From positions 558,001 to 622,000 of the forward strand of contig JAEUBA010000008.1 in assembly GCA_018257865.1 (NCBI GenBank): a DNA stretch of 64,000 bases. Direction: 5' to 3'. Numbering within the stretch: position 1 is the first letter of the stretch; each line of letters begins with the position of its first letter. Of the stretch, positions 1-9,860 are shown one piece after another. The notes beneath the pieces are model-generated. The model ran no database searches and had not been told where the DNA came from. It worked only from the letters and a program-made list of their open reading frames with translations. Both the position numbers and the translations under genes were made by a program. This DNA is from Stereocaulon alpinum (Eukaryota; Ascomycota; Lecanoromycetes; Lecanorales; Stereocaulaceae).

Positions 1-2
1 TC

Positions 3-323
3 ATCACCGAAACAGTGTTCGACGCTCGATTTCAGCATGTTGCTCAGCTGAGGCGTATGGGAGCTGACATCGAGGTCAATGGGAATCAAAGTACGATCAC
101 AGGCGTACCGAATCTTCGTGGCTCACTGCTCATGGGAAAAGACCTTCGGGCGTGTGCAGGACTGCTTATAGCAGCATTGAGGGCGGACAGCAAGAGTCTC
201 GTAGGCGGGCTTGATCACCTAGACCGAGGATACGCGCGTTTCGAAGAGAAAATGGTTCGCGTTGGTGCATGTATTCGTCGTGTCCCCGCCAAATGCGAAG
301 ACCATGTTATCTTACAATCTTGA
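3..323 (+). CDS. murA: MurA-like UDP-GlcNAc 1-carboxyvinyltransferase, C-terminal part (5' end outside window)
   Basis: Enolpyruvyl transferase that in bacteria joins PEP to UDP-GlcNAc, the first committed step of peptidoglycan synthesis. The open frame is already running at base 3 and stops at 321-323, giving 106 residues. It starts with ITETVFDARFQHV, matching the bacterial ITE-x-x-F-x-x-RF-x-HV segment. It then has KDLRA and LDRGYARFEEK, which carry the equivalents of E. coli Arg331, Asp369, Arg371 and Arg397, and it ends about where bacterial MurA ends. The loop cysteine (C115) and Asp305 would lie upstream, outside the window. No intron is seen in this part. The neighbour 61 bp downstream and convergent is MurB, the next enzyme of the pathway, which supports the call. 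The related fungal Aro1 EPSP synthase domain is a poorer match, because the DRGYxRxEEK ending is MurA-type. Family call is firm; function in a fungus is inferred. Confidence 0.9.
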   Translation: MTETVFDARFQHVAQLRRMGADIEVNGNQSTITGVPNLRGSLLMGKDLRACAGLLIAALRADSKSLVGGLDHLDRGYARFEEKMVRVGACIRRVPAKCEDHVILQS

Positions 324-384
324 CTATGGGCGTCTTCCTGTAGTTTCTGGTGTCTTACTAGGCGTGAAGCCAGATGTGGACTGC

Positions 385-1482
385 TCAAAAGAAGTGGTCA
401 GGTTCGACCTCCAGCGAGACATTGTAGCGTAGAGCGACTGTGTCCTGTATTTGCTTGGCCAAACTCAGGAGATCAGTAGCTCGAGCGCCCCCATAATTGA
501 CCAATACCAGAGCATGCCGGTGGTGTATCCCGACCGCGCCCTTTCGATAACCTTTCCAGCCGCATTGATCAATCAGCCAACCAGCGGCCAACTTGTAATC
601 GCCATTGGCCTGGGGATATGCTTTGAGATCTGGGAGCTGTTGGTGCAGATGGCAGAAAGCCTCCCTGTTGACAACAGGATTCTTAAAGAAGCTGCCAGCG
701 TTTGCCATCTTCGTGACATCAGGCAGCTTCTTTGTTCGGAGCTTGCATACGGCTTCAAGGATATGCTGTGGGCGTACTGTGCTCTCTGTGTCAGCACAGT
801 GCAATACTTCTTCTCTCAGATTGCCATAATCGAGTCTGGGTTCCCATGTACGAGGAAGATGTAATGTAAGTGATGTGATAACCCATCGACCAGGGTCATA
901 GCGTTTGAAGCGACTGCATCGATATCCAAAGGCACATTCCGCAGCGGAAACAGTGATGAAGGATCGATCACTCACGTCCCAGACCTGTATTTCATGAACG
1001 AACTCACCCAATTCTACGCCATATGCACCGATGTTCTGCACAGGAGCAGCACCAACAGAGCCTGGAATCAACGCCAAATTCTCTAGTCCTCCCCAGCCCC
1101 GCTCCAGGCAGAAGCATACTAATTCATGCCAGGATTCTCCCGCTTGGGCCTGAATGGCGGTATAGGTTGCACGCTCTTCGAGAACCTTGATACCCTTCAT
1201 GACAGGATGAACGATGAGACTGGCCAGGTGCTCGTCAAGTATCACATTGCTGCCTCCTCCAAGAACCTGGATTCTTTGGCGTGTCGAAGTGATATAATCG
1301 TACAACCATTGAAGATCAACCACGGTCTCAACGCAAACGAACCTCGAAGCATAGCTAGTCAATCGTAGAGTGTTCAGCGTCGTCAAATCCTGACTTCGAG
1401 GTATAGGCGGTGTCATCATCGACGCGTGTTTATATGAAGTGTCCATTGGAGTAGTAGACAATGTATGACCGTAGGTGCTCAT
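385..1482 (-). CDS. murB: MurB-like UDP-N-acetylenolpyruvoylglucosamine reductase (type I)
   Basis: FAD enzyme that in bacteria reduces enolpyruvyl-UDP-GlcNAc to UDP-MurNAc with NADPH. Single exon, 365 residues from the ATG at 1482. The open frame runs further up to 1557 without another ATG. Visible motifs in order: the FAD-binding LGGGSNVIL; GLENLALIPGSVGAAPVQN; the IGAYGVEL loop; FGYRCSRFK (Tyr/Arg of the active site); NAGSFFKNPVV with the proton-donor serine; PQANGDYKLAAGWLIDQ; and the terminal LEVEPDHF with the catalytic glutamate. All key residues of the E. coli type are kept, so the gene looks functional. An extra ~45 residues precede the bacterial core start (SQDLTTLNTLRL) and might be a targeting or linker sequence. 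Lack of introns and convergence with a MurA gene suggest acquisition from bacteria; this is inference. No MurC-F genes are visible in the window. Confidence 0.93.
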   Translation of the reverse strand: MSTYGHTLSTTPMDTSYKHASMMTPPIPRSQDLTTLNTLRLTSYASRFVCVETVVDLQWLYDYITSTRQRIQVLGGGSNVILDEHLASLIVHPVMKGIKVLEERATYTAIQAQAGESWHELVCFCLERGWGGLENLALIPGSVGAAPVQNIGAYGVELGEFVHEIQVWDVSDRSFITVSAAECAFGYRCSRFKRYDPGRWVITSLTLHLPRTWEPRLDYGNLREEVLHCADTESTVRPQHILEAVCKLRTKKLPDVTKMANAGSFFKNPVVNREAFCHLHQQLPDLKAYPQANGDYKLAAGWLIDQCGWKGYRKGAVGIHHRHALVLVNYGGARATDLLSLAKQIQDTVALRYNVSLEVEPDHFF

Positions 1483-2507
1483 GACGGGATGTGGGCCGAA
1501 GCGTCTCTTCACGGCTAAGCTATCTATCCGAATGCATCTTAGCAATGAATCATACAACAGGGACCACCGCGCTCTGCATTCTTAGTTGGTGGTTGATCGG
1601 GTCCGGCCAAGCTAGTAGCCTAGTAGGCCCGTGAACGCATCTAAAATTTCGGTCACTTACGATTAGTATGGACTATGCGACCTGTACTTTGATGGAATAT
1701 GCAACACGGTAGGCGTTCTTGAAACAACCAAAGCAGGCAAGCAATGTCGCTTGTGATTAACATTGTTTTGATATTATGCCGGACTTAAACCGCGAGTATA
1801 AATCCATCTTCTTGGCACTCGAGGAAGGGAAGGAGGCGAATCCGAAACAGGAAAGATTTCCCGAGTACACTAGTCGCTTCGCGCTATAGCTAGGTCTTGC
1901 TTGAAAAGAATTCCCTCCAATGTTGCTTGTTGTCATCGACCTCAGTCGATATAAAGACCCTCATGGCCGATGGTTTCTTGTAAGGGACATCCTGCGGTAT
2001 GTGTCTTGAGATTATCATTGCAGGAGACTTTATCAATCAGCCTTCACATATAGTCTTGCTGGCGATGTCGAGCCAAGCATGGAGCTCGAGGTCGTTTGTA
2101 ACGCTGTGCTCATGTGCAAGTTTCACGAACATCTGGGATTCTACGGAGATCGAGGAAACGATCATTTGCTCTTCACCTATGGTCTGAACTTATGCGCAAA
2201 GCTTTCGTATGAGTCAGTTGATATCGCGTAGCCCGGGTTGATATTAGGTTACACAGAAGCCAAAATGTTTGCTTGCTACACATAACATAACATTTTCCGA
2301 TCTTCTCATCGTCTCTTCAACAACACATGATCGAACAATCTCCAGATCTCCATTTAAGAAACACTTATGACCCGATTTGACACGTGGAACATACACGATC
2401 TTACACAGTCTTCTACATAGAGAAAGGTGAGGTCTCCATACCGGTCTACATATTCAAAAGTCCTTACTTGACTCTACTGTCACAGTGTCAAGCGGCTACG
2501 CTCTAAG
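1483..2507. other. Intergenic region, no gene supported
   Basis: About 1 kb upstream of MurB and upstream of the next plus-strand gene, so it should hold both promoters. Only short frames occur (for example 62 codons from 1999), with no recognisable motif. No repeat, tRNA or transposon remnant is seen. Confidence 0.6.
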
Positions 2508-2954
2508 ATGTCGGAATCAATAACACTCTTTTCTCACAAACACATCTCAAAGAGCAAGGAGGGAAGCGTCGTATGCCTCATCGTACCTCCAAGTCCTGAT
2601 TCCAGACCCGAGCGAGAACGTGTCGATCTAGTTCATGTCGCCAATAACAAGAAAGACAGTAAACCCAACTTCCTAGACTTCCGTATAGGGACTGAACGAA
2701 CAATGGGGTTTAAATTAGATCACGAGAGTCAATTCGCACCAGCAGCAGATGGCTCTTATTGCGTCCTTTGGTCTAAGACAGGCGACCCTAGCCCGGTATT
2801 TAAACATGGATGCTCGAAGAACGTCATCGGCGAGGTCATCATACTCAAGGTTGTAGGCCTTGATGTACGGCGAATGGAGTTCCTGGACATGCCGGAGGAG
2901 TTCGAAGAGCCAGCGGTATATAAGGAGCTGTTCTACGCCATCAATGAACACTAA
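2508..2954 (+). CDS. Hypothetical 148-residue protein, first of three related genes
   Basis: Single-exon frame with ATG at 2508 and TAA at 2952-2954. No known family recognised. The middle reads GSYCVLWSKTGDPSP and then GEVIILKVVGLD followed by RMEFLDMPEEF. This strand-like pattern (GxV-hydrophobic-LKV, short gap, x-[YF]-x-D-[IM]-P-x-x-F) recurs in the two following genes as GDAFLFRWEAE...YASIPIGF and KDVFIVKAAF...YVDIPLQF. That suggests a small local family. The protein has no signal peptide and no membrane segment, and it is rich in charged residues. The alternative is a spurious frame, but the shared pattern and the plausible start argue for a gene. Confidence 0.6.
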   Translation: MSESITLFSHKHISKSKEGSVVCLIVPPSPDSRPERERVDLVHVANNKKDSKPNFLDFRIGTERTMGFKLDHESQFAPAADGSYCVLWSKTGDPSPVFKHGCSKNVIGEVIILKVVGLDVRRMEFLDMPEEFEEPAVYKELFYAINEH

Positions 2955-3471
2955 GGATAGAGAGAGAGATATGGTACGTTGCATGCTCCTGGTCCCAGAC
3001 ACTAGATCAAACCTAGATCAATGATCCCAGGTAGTGCTCACGCAAGGCGTGGGTTCCATGCACGTAATCCAAAATTATCAATCTCGTGGATCGTGACTTC
3101 CCTCAATCTTCATGCTTTCCTTTGTAATCACCGTACAATGCCGCTGCTTCGAAAGGTTCCAGCTTATCATTCTCACTTTCTTGTCAAGAGCGAGTTGCGG
3201 AGATTTTACCTTGACTTCATCCAATTACTCGTCCCAGTAAATTACCAACTAAGACATACCATTTTCAACACATGTCATTCGTGCTCATCCTTACAAGGTC
3301 TGAATCCTGAAGCTTGCCCTCCTCATTCCCCTGCTGACTAGCATTCAAGGACGCATTGAGCCATCCGATCATACAATCGAAAGCATCATCAACTCAGCAC
3401 ACATCTTCCAAAGCACATCTGGAAATAGATCCCGAGACAGCTTCTAGAGCGAATCGAGACAGGCCTTCACC

Positions 3472-3984
3472 ATGAACCCAACCGGCTTCGCGGCAAACCC
3501 ACCTCTTGTAGAAGTCATCTACTTCCCATCCGACGGTACGCCGGTACAGATGAGACGCATTCCGACCAAAACCATCAACAATAGTGCAGCCGGCTGGCTT
3601 CATTCAAAATTGAAACACGTGCCAGATCCAGCATTTCTCCCAGGAGTGCTAGGTATTCGAACCCTCATCTATGTCGAGCTCCCCGTCTACACTTCGACCT
3701 ATCCACCCACGCACGAGAAATGGTACTTGTGCAAGGGAATGAAGGGACACGGTGATATTATGAACCCTACTTGGAGTCAAAATCCCGAGTTAAGTATGTA
3801 CGGCGATGCCTTTCTTTTCAGGTGGGAGGCGGAGAGAAAGGATCAAAGGGGTAGGGCGGAGTATGCCAGTATTCCAATAGGTTTTATTGGATCATTCAAT
3901 GTTAAGAGGCTGTGCATCGCTGGGGCGAAGAAGTTGCATGCTGGGGAACTAACATTGCGACTTGCTGCAGAAATGGCAACATAA
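3472..3984 (+). CDS. Hypothetical 170-residue protein, second of three related genes
   Basis: Single-exon frame from ATG 3472 to TAA 3982-3984. The N-terminus EVIYFPSDGTPVQMRRIPTK is followed by a tryptophan-containing segment KWYLCKGMKGHG. The C-terminal part, GDAFLFRWEAERKDQRGRAE then YASIPIGFIGS, resembles the third gene's KDVFIVKAAFRGKDKQGRTG then YVDIPLQFLAQ closely, including the K-D-x-x-G-R-x-x-Y core. Function unknown. The 517-bp stretch before it (2955-3471) shows only short unsupported frames. It lies tail-to-tail with the third gene, 179 bp apart. Confidence 0.68.
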   Translation: MNPTGFAANPPLVEVIYFPSDGTPVQMRRIPTKTINNSAAGWLHSKLKHVPDPAFLPGVLGIRTLIYVELPVYTSTYPPTHEKWYLCKGMKGHGDIMNPTWSQNPELSMYGDAFLFRWEAERKDQRGRAEYASIPIGFIGSFNVKRLCIAGAKKLHAGELTLRLAAEMAT

Positions 3985-4163
3985 GTGCCGATTGTTCGAA
4001 AGACATGAATTACTGAGATAGAAAGCGGATGATAATTACCAGGCCACTGAAGTGGTCAACTACTTGAGAAGTGCCTGATGCAAAATGTCAAGGGCATACT
4101 CCTGCGTTGTGGAAAGAAATGGCCCCAAACCGACAAACATTACGAGACCAATCTTCATCTCCC

Positions 4164-4997
4164 TCACCCACTCAGCGCCTCCCTCATAATCCTCTTCTCA
4201 ACCCCAATCTTATCCCCCTCTATCGCATCTCCCGCCACCACCCTCCTCACCATCGTCCCTCCCGCAACAGTATTCAACACATCCTGCGCCAAAAACTGCA
4301 ACGGAATATCCACATACCCCGTCCGTCCCTGCTTATCCTTCCCCCTAAACGCAGCCTTAACAATAAAAACATCCTTATGCACACTCCTACCCAGCCCCGC
4401 AAAATTCACATTCCGGTTCGGCATGTACCCTTTATCCCACGATACGAAAATCGCATACCAGCCATATACTGCGCTGAGGGGGTTGCCGGTGTTTGCGAAA
4501 AACCAGATTATGCGGCGGTCGCTCCAGCCTGGGGGCGAGTTTCCCCAGCTGGGTGGATCCCAGTAGTTTCGGATGTCGGGCATGCAGTTGACTGTTTGGG
4601 AGGGTCTGCAGAGGGTGTTTTCGGATACGGAGGCGGCTATTAGATGGGTCTCTATTATTTGGAGGTTTGTGGTGTGCGCGGGGACGCGGATGATGCAGAC
4701 TCCTTTGGGGGAGGTCTGGAAGTTGTTTTGGAGGGAGTGGCCGTTGTTCAGGATTGGTGGTTGTGGTTTTGGTGCTGGGATTGGGGGGAGGTTGGGTATG
4801 CTTCGGAGTTTTCGTGAGGATTGGTGTTCTGGTTGGGGTGCTTGTGGGGTTCGTTGACGGCGGCGTGTGCGTGACATTGTGCTGGGTGTTGCGGCTTGAA
4901 GGCCGTTTTTGGGCGTTAGGTTATATGATATCGGGCCCGGTGGTTTGGACGGAGTCTTTGAGTCTTGCACTTCTGTTGGGACTGTTGGAAGGATCAT
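4164..4997 (-). CDS. Hypothetical 277-residue protein, third of three related genes
   Basis: Single-exon minus-strand frame, ATG at 4997. Residues 1-95 are a proline/serine/arginine-rich disordered region. From about residue 98 the protein becomes ordered: KGVCIIRVPAHTTN, then WDPPSWGNSPPGWSDRR, YGWYAIFVSWDKGYMP, KDVFIVKAAFRGKDKQGRTG and YVDIPLQFL. The last two segments match the preceding plus-strand gene, so the two are probably paralogs by an inverted duplication followed by strong divergence. Base composition is odd. The coding strand is C-rich in the 5' half and G/T-rich in the 3' half, so the N-terminus is P/T-rich and the C-terminus G/V-rich (see skew finding). Function unknown. Confidence 0.68.
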   Translation of the reverse strand: MILPTVPTEVQDSKTPSKPPGPISYNLTPKNGLQAATPSTMSRTRRRQRTPQAPQPEHQSSRKLRSIPNLPPIPAPKPQPPILNNGHSLQNNFQTSPKGVCIIRVPAHTTNLQIIETHLIAASVSENTLCRPSQTVNCMPDIRNYWDPPSWGNSPPGWSDRRIIWFFANTGNPLSAVYGWYAIFVSWDKGYMPNRNVNFAGLGRSVHKDVFIVKAAFRGKDKQGRTGYVDIPLQFLAQDVLNTVAGGTMVRRVVAGDAIEGDKIGVEKRIMREALSG

Positions 4998-7597
4998 GTT
5001 GTAAGAATATCAACTTTATTCGATTTATAGATGTCTTTCAAAGATGTTGCGAATGCTAGTGATGGAGCTTTGCGCATGTTGCGCTGAATCATATGAAAGG
5101 CATGTGAAATTGGACTTTAGGAGGAAGGTGCGAGCACCAGAAAATCAAAGTTGATTGAAAAGTTGGGATTCACATGCTGGTAAAACTTAGACTTGATAGC
5201 GTCGTATGATACGGGCTGTAAGTTGTTAGGAGGTTGCATGGGCATTGGAAACTCTCTTGGGAAAGCACTCGAACGCGATACTTACTGTTTTGCGGACTAA
5301 GATTAATGGACGATGGACATGAGCGAATCTGTAAATGACAACCCCTTGAGGCTCTGATGGATGCCAAACCAATCCACCTAACAGAGCACGGCATGAGATT
5401 AGGTACCTGTGACATTCTCACGAAGATGCCATGCGGTTGGCGTCACTTTCTGATAGGCGGCGCAGGTCAATACCTCGTCGATAGGGACGATTATGCTGGT
5501 ACTGGTGGTTCGAAGCGAGACATTCTTGTCTTCTTCACTCATGCCGTAGAGGAGTACCCAGGATTCGATGCTGAGAGGGTCTTCACTCCGAGATCGCACT
5601 TCGTCTTGTCCTTTCGTATGCAAGCGTGTGTGCGTGCTTACACTAGGGACTGGTTCCACTCCACCTTACTGGCTTCCTGTAGTTGTTCTTTGGCTTTGTG
5701 CAGCTCCCAGTGCTTCTGCTGACTGGAATGCACATACCATCGTAGTTCTGGGTGGGTCTTATCCTGGTCTAACCACAGCGCAAGTTCAACCAGCTAGAGG
5801 AAAGTGTCCGATGTCGTTACAAAGAACGCGTAGCATGGGTCGTAAGGGGTATCCTAACCCGAAGACGATAGCGGCTGATTGATACATGTGCATTGATTTT
5901 AGCAGTCATGAATCAAATATGGAAAGAACGGGAAGCTGTGTGTGGTTTTGGGCAATGGGATTGAACTCACCGAAGGAGCAAGAAGTGCGTGGTACCACAT
6001 GTGAGCCGCATGAAACACGGTTTGCGGTATAGCTGTCATACAAGATACTCCGACATGATGAAAACGCTTTCCTAAGAGTCACGACTGTTGAACAAGCACG
6101 ACCTTAGCTGGCTAGAGATCAGAGGTAGCCTAGCTGCAGCACACACACAGCCTTAGCCGCGGAGAGTAAAAGGGAGCAAGTCATATGCTTCGTCCCTTCG
6201 TTACCGCTATTCCTCGAGGCGCTTGAATAGGAATGCAAATTATGGAGCCTTTGGCATGTACGACTACTGCGGACTGACGGGAATGCAGGGCTACGAAGAG
6301 ATGCGAACAAAGGACATTGGACGTGATGAGCTGGTTAGTACAATATGGTGTCATCGTTTGCATAGGCTGACCTCTATCCGTTGTTCGTCCTGTCACACTC
6401 CCACGACCTATGACGGGGCCCGTGGAGCCCGATGTCAAGTAATGGCGGAGCCAAATAGCCGTCTCTGTCACCCAGTGCTACTCTTACCAAAGCGACTAGG
6501 ACCTTTCTAATGCGCAAAGTGTCGTCTTTTTCCATGAGAAGATCCTCCCGGACGTCTTCGTATGCTGTCCAGCCACATCGTAATGTCGCAATTGTTGGTC
6601 TTGGAAAACAAAAGAAACGAAGGAGGAACCCCAATATATGGTCTTTGTAATAAGGGTCATAGCGAGCGCGAAAGGCCACGTGCAATAGCCAACAATCCTG
6701 TGAAACCAGACTCACGAGGGCATTCGACATAAAAAGCTGTTGCCTCTGTAGTACGCACGTAATGCCTGACACTTATTAATCAGACCAATCAGAGGCCCCA
6801 AAGGTCCATCGCCGCTGAATGCAGGGCAGCAGGTCTCACGTTCGGGAACCCCTTCCCAGTTGGCCACCAAAAGAGACAACTGCTCAACAAACTAGAGGGC
6901 ACACGGCCCAGGGTTCATCGCAAGGGATCCCGACGTGTGATTTGTCTACTAAGAAATCAGGTGGCCGCATGGAGTCGAATGGCGGATTTATACGACGAGC
7001 ACGATGTTATAGTCTGTTGCAAATGCCGCCACCGAAAACCTGACTAGCCAGACACAAAGCCTTGTGACCAAATGCAGTGGCTGCTACGGCCGTACGCCTG
7101 AGAGGAGTGAATTAGTGCCGATGGGAAGTGTAGATGAAACATTGAGCACAGATATAGCTCATGATCAGCACAGGAGATGAGGCTACCTTGACCGAACATG
7201 CCAGGTTTCTGAGATTCAGCAGAGGTTGCTGTTATCTGAGACAACATCCGAGCAAAATAGGCGACGGGGCTCGGCAACCAGCTTCATGAAACAGACCACT
7301 GTGGCTGAAGCCATCAGAAGGAACCTCACGCGTACCTGTCCGAATTGATTTGCCATCCTGGAGATGGTCCCGCGAATGATAGGGGCTAATTTCATACATC
7401 TGGGAAAATCTGCGATCCGTAAGCCGATTGTCTGAAATGGCATCTTGCCACAAAGCTAAGATATTACCAGAAACGCCATGATTGACACGAGCCATAACGC
7501 CACGCTGAGAATCACTCCGCGCTGTTCCAAGCCCCAGTAACCCAGCCAAACCGCTGATCAGATGCCTTCAAGTGGGGCGGGTCGTGATGCAGCCTGC
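4998..7597. other. Long region without a convincing gene
   Basis: 2.6 kb with many short overlapping frames on both strands and none with a recognisable domain. A plus-strand frame between about 5393 and 5640 reads protein-like (it includes GWRHFLIGGAGQYLVDRDDY and a later RSHFVLSFRMQA) and could be a degraded fourth member of the upstream family, but similarity is weak. A 132-codon minus frame at 6374-6772 has no ATG-supported homology that I can see. The last ~500 bp should include the 3' UTR of PRP31. No transposon ends or tandem repeats noticed. Confidence 0.5.
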
Positions 7598-9499
7598 TCA
7601 ACCTTCCTTCTTTAGCTTCTTTGCTGGCAACCCGGGCACCTTGAATCCCCCACTCTCTGCTGCGGCTCCATTCGTAGCTGCACTACCAGTAGCCACCTGT
7701 GTGAATGTTCCACCTTTGAACCAACGATCGTCCTCCTCGGCCAGCTTTCTCTTTCTCTCGGCTTGCATTTTCGGATCTACAAGCTCCAATCCCTGCACAG
7801 GCGTGAAGGCAATGCTACTGGCCGTCCCACTCGTACCAGCCCCTACACCAGATGTTCGTAGTCCGTGTTGAGCACGTAGCATGGTCGCATTCCCACCAGA
7901 TTGACCAAATCCACGAAGGGAGGACGCAGTGCCTGAGCCAATTGGAGTGGCAGTTCCCCAGCCTTTATTGTTCTTGCTGAGTTTAGCTTTGGTGCGCTGG
8001 TCAATTTGCTGGTTGCGGATGCGGCCTTCGTTTGCTTGACCGATCATGCCAAGTCCCTTTGTGGTTTCGGCATAGCCTACCTCTTTCTCTTCTTTGCCGA
8101 AAGCCATTCTGTTTTGCGCTTTGCGGAGATCAGTCATAGCCGTTGCTTCTTTGGCTTTGCGCGCTCGGCGGCCACCTCGCTTGCGGGACGGTTTATCATC
8201 TGGAGCAGGTAGAGCACGAGGACCCTTGTTGGGTGGAGGCTCTGTTAGCTTCTCAAGTCGGTCGAGACAATCTGACTTTAGCTCCTCGCCAGTGTGACCA
8301 TCAGGGCTGCTGTGAACACGGTCCACGCGCGCAGCTAGGACAACTTTGGCGGCAACGATACGCATGGCTTGGCGCTTGAGGTCACTAGGTATGCCTCGAA
8401 TTATGGGCGAGTGGTAGAGGAAGCCTTGCTGTCGGACGCCGACATTGGTAGCAAAGCCGGTCTGTGACTGCTTCTTTGAGCCAAGAGGTGGGAGGTTGCA
8501 AGCTGGTGTCTTTGCTAGACCAGCCAGTCCACCAGCGAAGTTTAGTAATTGGGCAGCCGTGAGAGAACCGATCAAGGCTGTTAGGTTTGGGGCGAAAAGG
8601 TTCATACGTGATTGAACGTATTCAGTCAAGATCCTCTTAGCTCGGTCCAATGACAAAGTCATTTCACACGCTCTTAAGACTCTCTGGTGCTCAGTTTCGG
8701 TCATCTCTCTGCCTCTCGAAGTTGTAGCTTCGACAGTGACAACCATCAGTGACGGCCCATCCAAGATGGACTTTAGTGATGCTCCGACAAGATTGTCCGT
8801 CTTCTGTGCCAGCTCTTTGATGTTGTCCATTGGACCATTGCCTATAATAGCTACAGACTTTGCGTAGTCGAGAGGATTTGTGACGAGGGTTTCAAGTTCG
8901 GGAAAGCGCGTTGAATAGTGATCACGAATATACTTGTGCACAAGTATAATCTCATTATCGATAGACGTCGAGAGGGTGTTGGACTGTGTAAGCAAGTGAT
9001 ATTCCGGGTTGTCTTCGACTGATCCAACGAATTTTGTCTGTTGCCCGGCGGGGAGATTCTGATAATGTGCTATTTTCTGTCGGCGACGGCATACGTCAGG
9101 GCTAAGTCCACAGAAGATGTAAACGCCGGTCTAGATGAGATATTTGAAGGGTAAAGAGACTACACGTACCTCTAAGACCGGTTCCAGCGTCTTCATTAGA
9201 CCTGCAACACTCCGGACATCGTTCACACCCCCAAGCTGCATCTTCTCTACCTTAGCCTTTGTCTCCTCCTCATCTTCCATATCTACTACTGCACCGTTCA
9301 GTGGCGCACCGTCCATCTCTTCATCTTCATCCACATTCTCTTCATCCCCATCAAGGATCATGGATCCCTCAGGCGCGTGGGCGCCGTTGGTAGCTGGTGG
9401 TGTTGCATCATCTCGGAGTAAGCCTGTATGTTGTTCGCCTTCTCCGTCTGAATCAGAATCCTCAAAGTCATTGAGAAGCTCGTCTGCGAGGGTAGACAT
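7598..9499 (-). CDS. PRP31: Pre-mRNA processing factor Prp31 (U4/U6 snRNP)
   Basis: Splicing factor that binds the U4 snRNA 5' stem-loop with 15.5K/Snu13 and links U4/U6 with U5 in the tri-snRNP. Two exons: 9499..9170 and 9076..7598, with a 93-bp phase-0 intron (GTACGT donor, CGACAG acceptor). Product 602 residues. The start MSTLADELLNDFEDSDSD is the usual acidic fungal N-terminus. Next comes the Nop domain (about residues 110-360), with PLDYAKSVAIIGNGPM, KSILDGPSLMVVTVEATTSR, ACEMTLSLDRAKRIL and LTAAQLLNFAGGLAGLAKTP. After it come GFLYHSPIIRGIP and a basic C-terminus (KRGGRRARKAKEA) with the MAFGKEEKEVGYAE Prp31 C-terminal motif. An upstream in-frame start to 9553 exists but is less likely. 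It diverges from the zinc-finger gene with 361 bp between starts. Confidence 0.96.
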
Positions 9500-9860
9500 G
9501 GTGGACGATGTTGCCTCTAGATGGAGACTGACGAAGAGCTTCAAAGTCGCCAAGTCAACTCAATGTCTTGGCATCCAGCCCTATCACGGATCGCACTAGT
9601 TCGACTTAGCGTCGAACCAGTTCTCTCTCCTGTTTCCAAGTTTTCTCCGGCAGAGGCCGCATAAACAGCTCTCGCAGCCTTATCCCATTTCGAAACAATC
9701 TTTTCATTCGAAATGGGTACATTTATGATGGAATGCTAATCATTCACTGGGCTAGAACCACATTGTGTGCTAGCGCTCCCGTTGAGCCTTCACAGTTGTG
9801 GCCAGAGCCTGGTGTCGCGGGTGTTGTTCTTGTATAGCCAAGCCTCCACCTAGAAATTCT

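Noticed and set aside
1..1600. MurA/MurB as bacterial contamination in the assembly
   Set aside because: The genes run on without a break into fungal-looking sequence, and base composition is similar; not excluded without read data, but not favoured.
6374..6772. 132-codon minus frame
   Set aside because: No recognisable domain or splice context; left inside the gene-poor entry.
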